Position numbers and translations under genes: made by a program. The notes beneath the pieces were generated by a model. The model was not told the DNA's origin and ran no database searches. It saw only the letters and a program-made list of their open reading frames with translations. A stretch of DNA of 64,000 nucleotides from Pseudomonas sp. Bout1 (GTDB lineage Bacteria; Pseudomonadota; Gammaproteobacteria; Pseudomonadales; Pseudomonadaceae), in NCBI RefSeq assembly GCF_034314165.1, contig NZ_JAVIWK010000001.1:2805001-2869000 (forward strand). Reading direction: 5' to 3'. This document shows, in pieces, positions 62,627 to 64,000 of the stretch. How positions within the stretch are numbered: the first letter of the stretch is position 1; each line of letters opens with the position of its first letter.

Positions 62627-63775
62627 TTAGTAGGTCATGATCTGGGTCGCAGTCTTCGCAACCTTGGCCATGCTACCGGTGAGTGTGTTGGTCTTCAGGT
62701 CAAAGATCTGCAAACCGCCTTCGACGTCAGCGCCCAACAACAGGGGCTTGTCGTCGCCGGTGGCCTGCATGCTCCAGACCGGGGTCGGGGCTTGCAGGGT
62801 GGCTATCTTTTTCAGGGTCTTGAGGTCGTAGGCCCAGATGATGGTGCTTGGGTCTTCCCACTTCATCGGTTCGTGGTTGTCGTGCATCAGCACGTACAGA
62901 CGGTTGAGTTTTGGCGCCACGGCCATCAGTTGCCAGCCGCCCGGGGCCCAGCCGGTTTTCTTTTCTGCGTCGGTGGTCAGTGACCACGACGGCAGGATTG
63001 TTGGCGCGTCGCCGGAGAAGTCGACGGGACGGATGGTGCCGGTAGTGGTGGTGAAGTAGTAGGTATCACCCACATTCACGGCGCGTTCATTGAGCTTCTC
63101 GGCGTTGGGGTCGAAGAAGTGCGTGCGGTTGCGAGAGGTTTCCTGGCCCTGCTCGTTAAGCGTGACCACTTGCAGGCTGCCGTCGCCGCACAGCGAGGCG
63201 AAGCGGCGGGTGCCGACCGGGTAGTTGAGTACGCAGCCCGGGATCGCGATTTCGCTGGTGACGGCGCGGGACTGGGTGTCGACCACGGTGACCGAGGTTG
63301 ACGGGGTGAAGTTGTAGACGTAGACAAAGCGATCGTCGCTGCTGGTTTTCAGGCCGTAGCGCTGGGTCAGGGATTCGGCGCGTTTGTTCGGGATCAGGAC
63401 TTCCCACGAAGGCGACAGGCTGGAGCTGTCCCAGGCGGTGAGCACGTCGGTGCGGTCGCCCCGGGTACCGCGGGAATAGTAGATATCGGCGCTGTACAGG
63501 GTTTTTTGGTCGTGGCTCAGGGCCGAGGGTGCGGCGAAGCCGGTGGGCACCATGCCGAGGATGCGCTTTTTGTCGGGGTCTACTACGGTGACGCGGCCGA
63601 CCACGAAACTTTCGAATTCTACGTCTACCACGAAGGCGCGGTGGGCTTCTGGCGGGAAGGCCAGGGTGGTCTGGCCGATGGTGTCTGGCGGCAGGTCCGC
63701 CTGGGCGCTGTTCAAGCCGAGTACAAGCAGGCCCAGACCCAGCGCTGACTGTACGTTGATCCTGTTACTTCGCAT
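62627..63775 (-). CDS. aauB: Aromatic amine dehydrogenase large subunit (AauB/MauB)
   Basis: A 382-residue precursor with a signal peptide (ending NSAQA, about residue 26) and a seven-bladed beta-propeller body (VDVEFESFVVGRVTVVDPDKK, GDTYYFTTTTGTIRPVDF, MHDNHEPMKWEDPST). It forms the alpha subunit of the TTQ dehydrogenase. GGGAG precedes the ATG at 63775, preferred over GTG 63784. The gene order aauB-aauE-aauD-aauA matches known clusters. No MauG-type enzyme is visible within the window, and the sequence beyond 64 kb is not available. Confidence 0.88.
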   Translation of the reverse strand: MRSNRINVQSALGLGLLVLGLNSAQADLPPDTIGQTTLAFPPEAHRAFVVDVEFESFVVGRVTVVDPDKKRILGMVPTGFAAPSALSHDQKTLYSADIYYSRGTRGDRTDVLTAWDSSSLSPSWEVLIPNKRAESLTQRYGLKTSSDDRFVYVYNFTPSTSVTVVDTQSRAVTSEIAIPGCVLNYPVGTRRFASLCGDGSLQVVTLNEQGQETSRNRTHFFDPNAEKLNERAVNVGDTYYFTTTTGTIRPVDFSGDAPTILPSWSLTTDAEKKTGWAPGGWQLMAVAPKLNRLYVLMHDNHEPMKWEDPSTIIWAYDLKTLKKIATLQAPTPVWSMQATGDDKPLLLGADVEGGLQIFDLKTNTLTGSMAKVAKTATQIMTY

Positions 63776-63920
63776 TAGGGGCACTCCCTGAATTATTGTG
63801 TTTTGCTAATCGCGGGTGCTTTGGCAGATTCTTGCAACTGGATTCTGCCTTGTGGGGGGATTGCAAGAATTGTTGTGGCTGCCAAGTGGTTGTGTGTCTG
63901 TGCCAATGGGGTGGTTGGGG

Positions 63921-64000
63921 GGTATATCCGTTGTTTTTGTTATGGCTGGTATGGGTTCCGCCCTTACGGCGGGTCACTTTTGAAAGGAGCCCAAAAGTAA
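63921..64000 (+). repeat. Dispersed two-hairpin repeat, copy D, cut by window end
   Basis: Starts GGTATATCCGTTGTTTTTG. Hairpin 1 is CCGCC-CTTAC-GGCGG (63958-63972), with compensating base changes compared with copy B. Hairpin 2 is ACTTTTG-AAAGGAGCC-CAAAAGT. It lies upstream of the aau operon. Confidence 0.7.

Noticed and set aside
60905..63775. Methylamine dehydrogenase (mau) assignment for the TTQ operon
   Set aside because: No amicyanin (mauC), mauF or mauG is seen, a cytochrome gene follows aauA, and paa and feaR genes adjoin; aromatic amines are the better guess.

Overview
The window looks like chromosomal DNA of a fluorescent-group Pseudomonas. It is GC-rich, its gene ends are decorated with Pseudomonas-type REP sequences (TGTAGGAGC-GGCTTGC family), and it carries pseudomonad-style paa and soxBDAG-like gene blocks. 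There are no RNA genes, CRISPR arrays or transposases that I can see. Almost everything serves uptake and oxidation of small nitrogenous carbon compounds.

Region 1 (about 1.7-29.3 kb) is a methylated-amine catabolic island. Trimethylamine can be oxidised to the N-oxide (FMO-type Tmm), split to dimethylamine and formaldehyde (Tdm, a DUF1989-GcvT fusion), demethylated to methylamine (haem-type DUF3445 oxygenase with DmmA/DmmB-like partners and a GcvT-like DmmD), and then pushed through the gamma-glutamylmethylamide/N-methylglutamate route (GmaS, MgsABC, MgdABCD). Two folD and two purU copies carry the C1 units as tetrahydrofolate adducts to formate. An ammonium transporter, an APC permease, an XRE-cupin regulator and a NarXL-like two-component system with an extra PAS protein complete it. 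Three promoter regions share a roughly 26-bp motif, and gmaS has a good sigma-54 promoter.

Region 2 is split around the island: an NCS1 permease at 0.2-1.6 kb and, at 29.4-41.2 kb, a polyamine-type ABC importer, RibBX, DUF1330, Nudix, GntR/FCD regulator, flavin reductase, aldehyde dehydrogenase, alpha/beta hydrolase, an AA_synth (DUF1185) protein and a Bug-like protein. Four copies of a TGGTATACCA-type operator lie at 0.08, 33.5, 34.7 and 40.1 kb, tying both pieces into one candidate GntR regulon. The enzyme set resembles oxygenative ring-opening pathways of N-heterocycles, but no flavin monooxygenase lies in the window.

Region 3 (41.4-44.6 kb) holds an oxaloacetate-decarboxylase-like enzyme, an orphan taurine-binding protein, a decayed tauD pseudogene and a small P-loop protein.

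Region 4 (44.6-63.8 kb) is a phenylacetate degradation locus (paaABCDE, paaZ, symporter pair, paaK, paaJ, paaI, paaG, paaY, paaX; no paaF or paaH) joined to a FeaR-type regulator and a TTQ amine dehydrogenase operon (aauBEDA plus a cytochrome c). Aromatic amines would be oxidised in the periplasm to aldehydes and drained through phenylacetyl-CoA. A structured, dispersed repeat with two hairpins occurs four times (8.6, 52.5, 53.3 and 63.9 kb).
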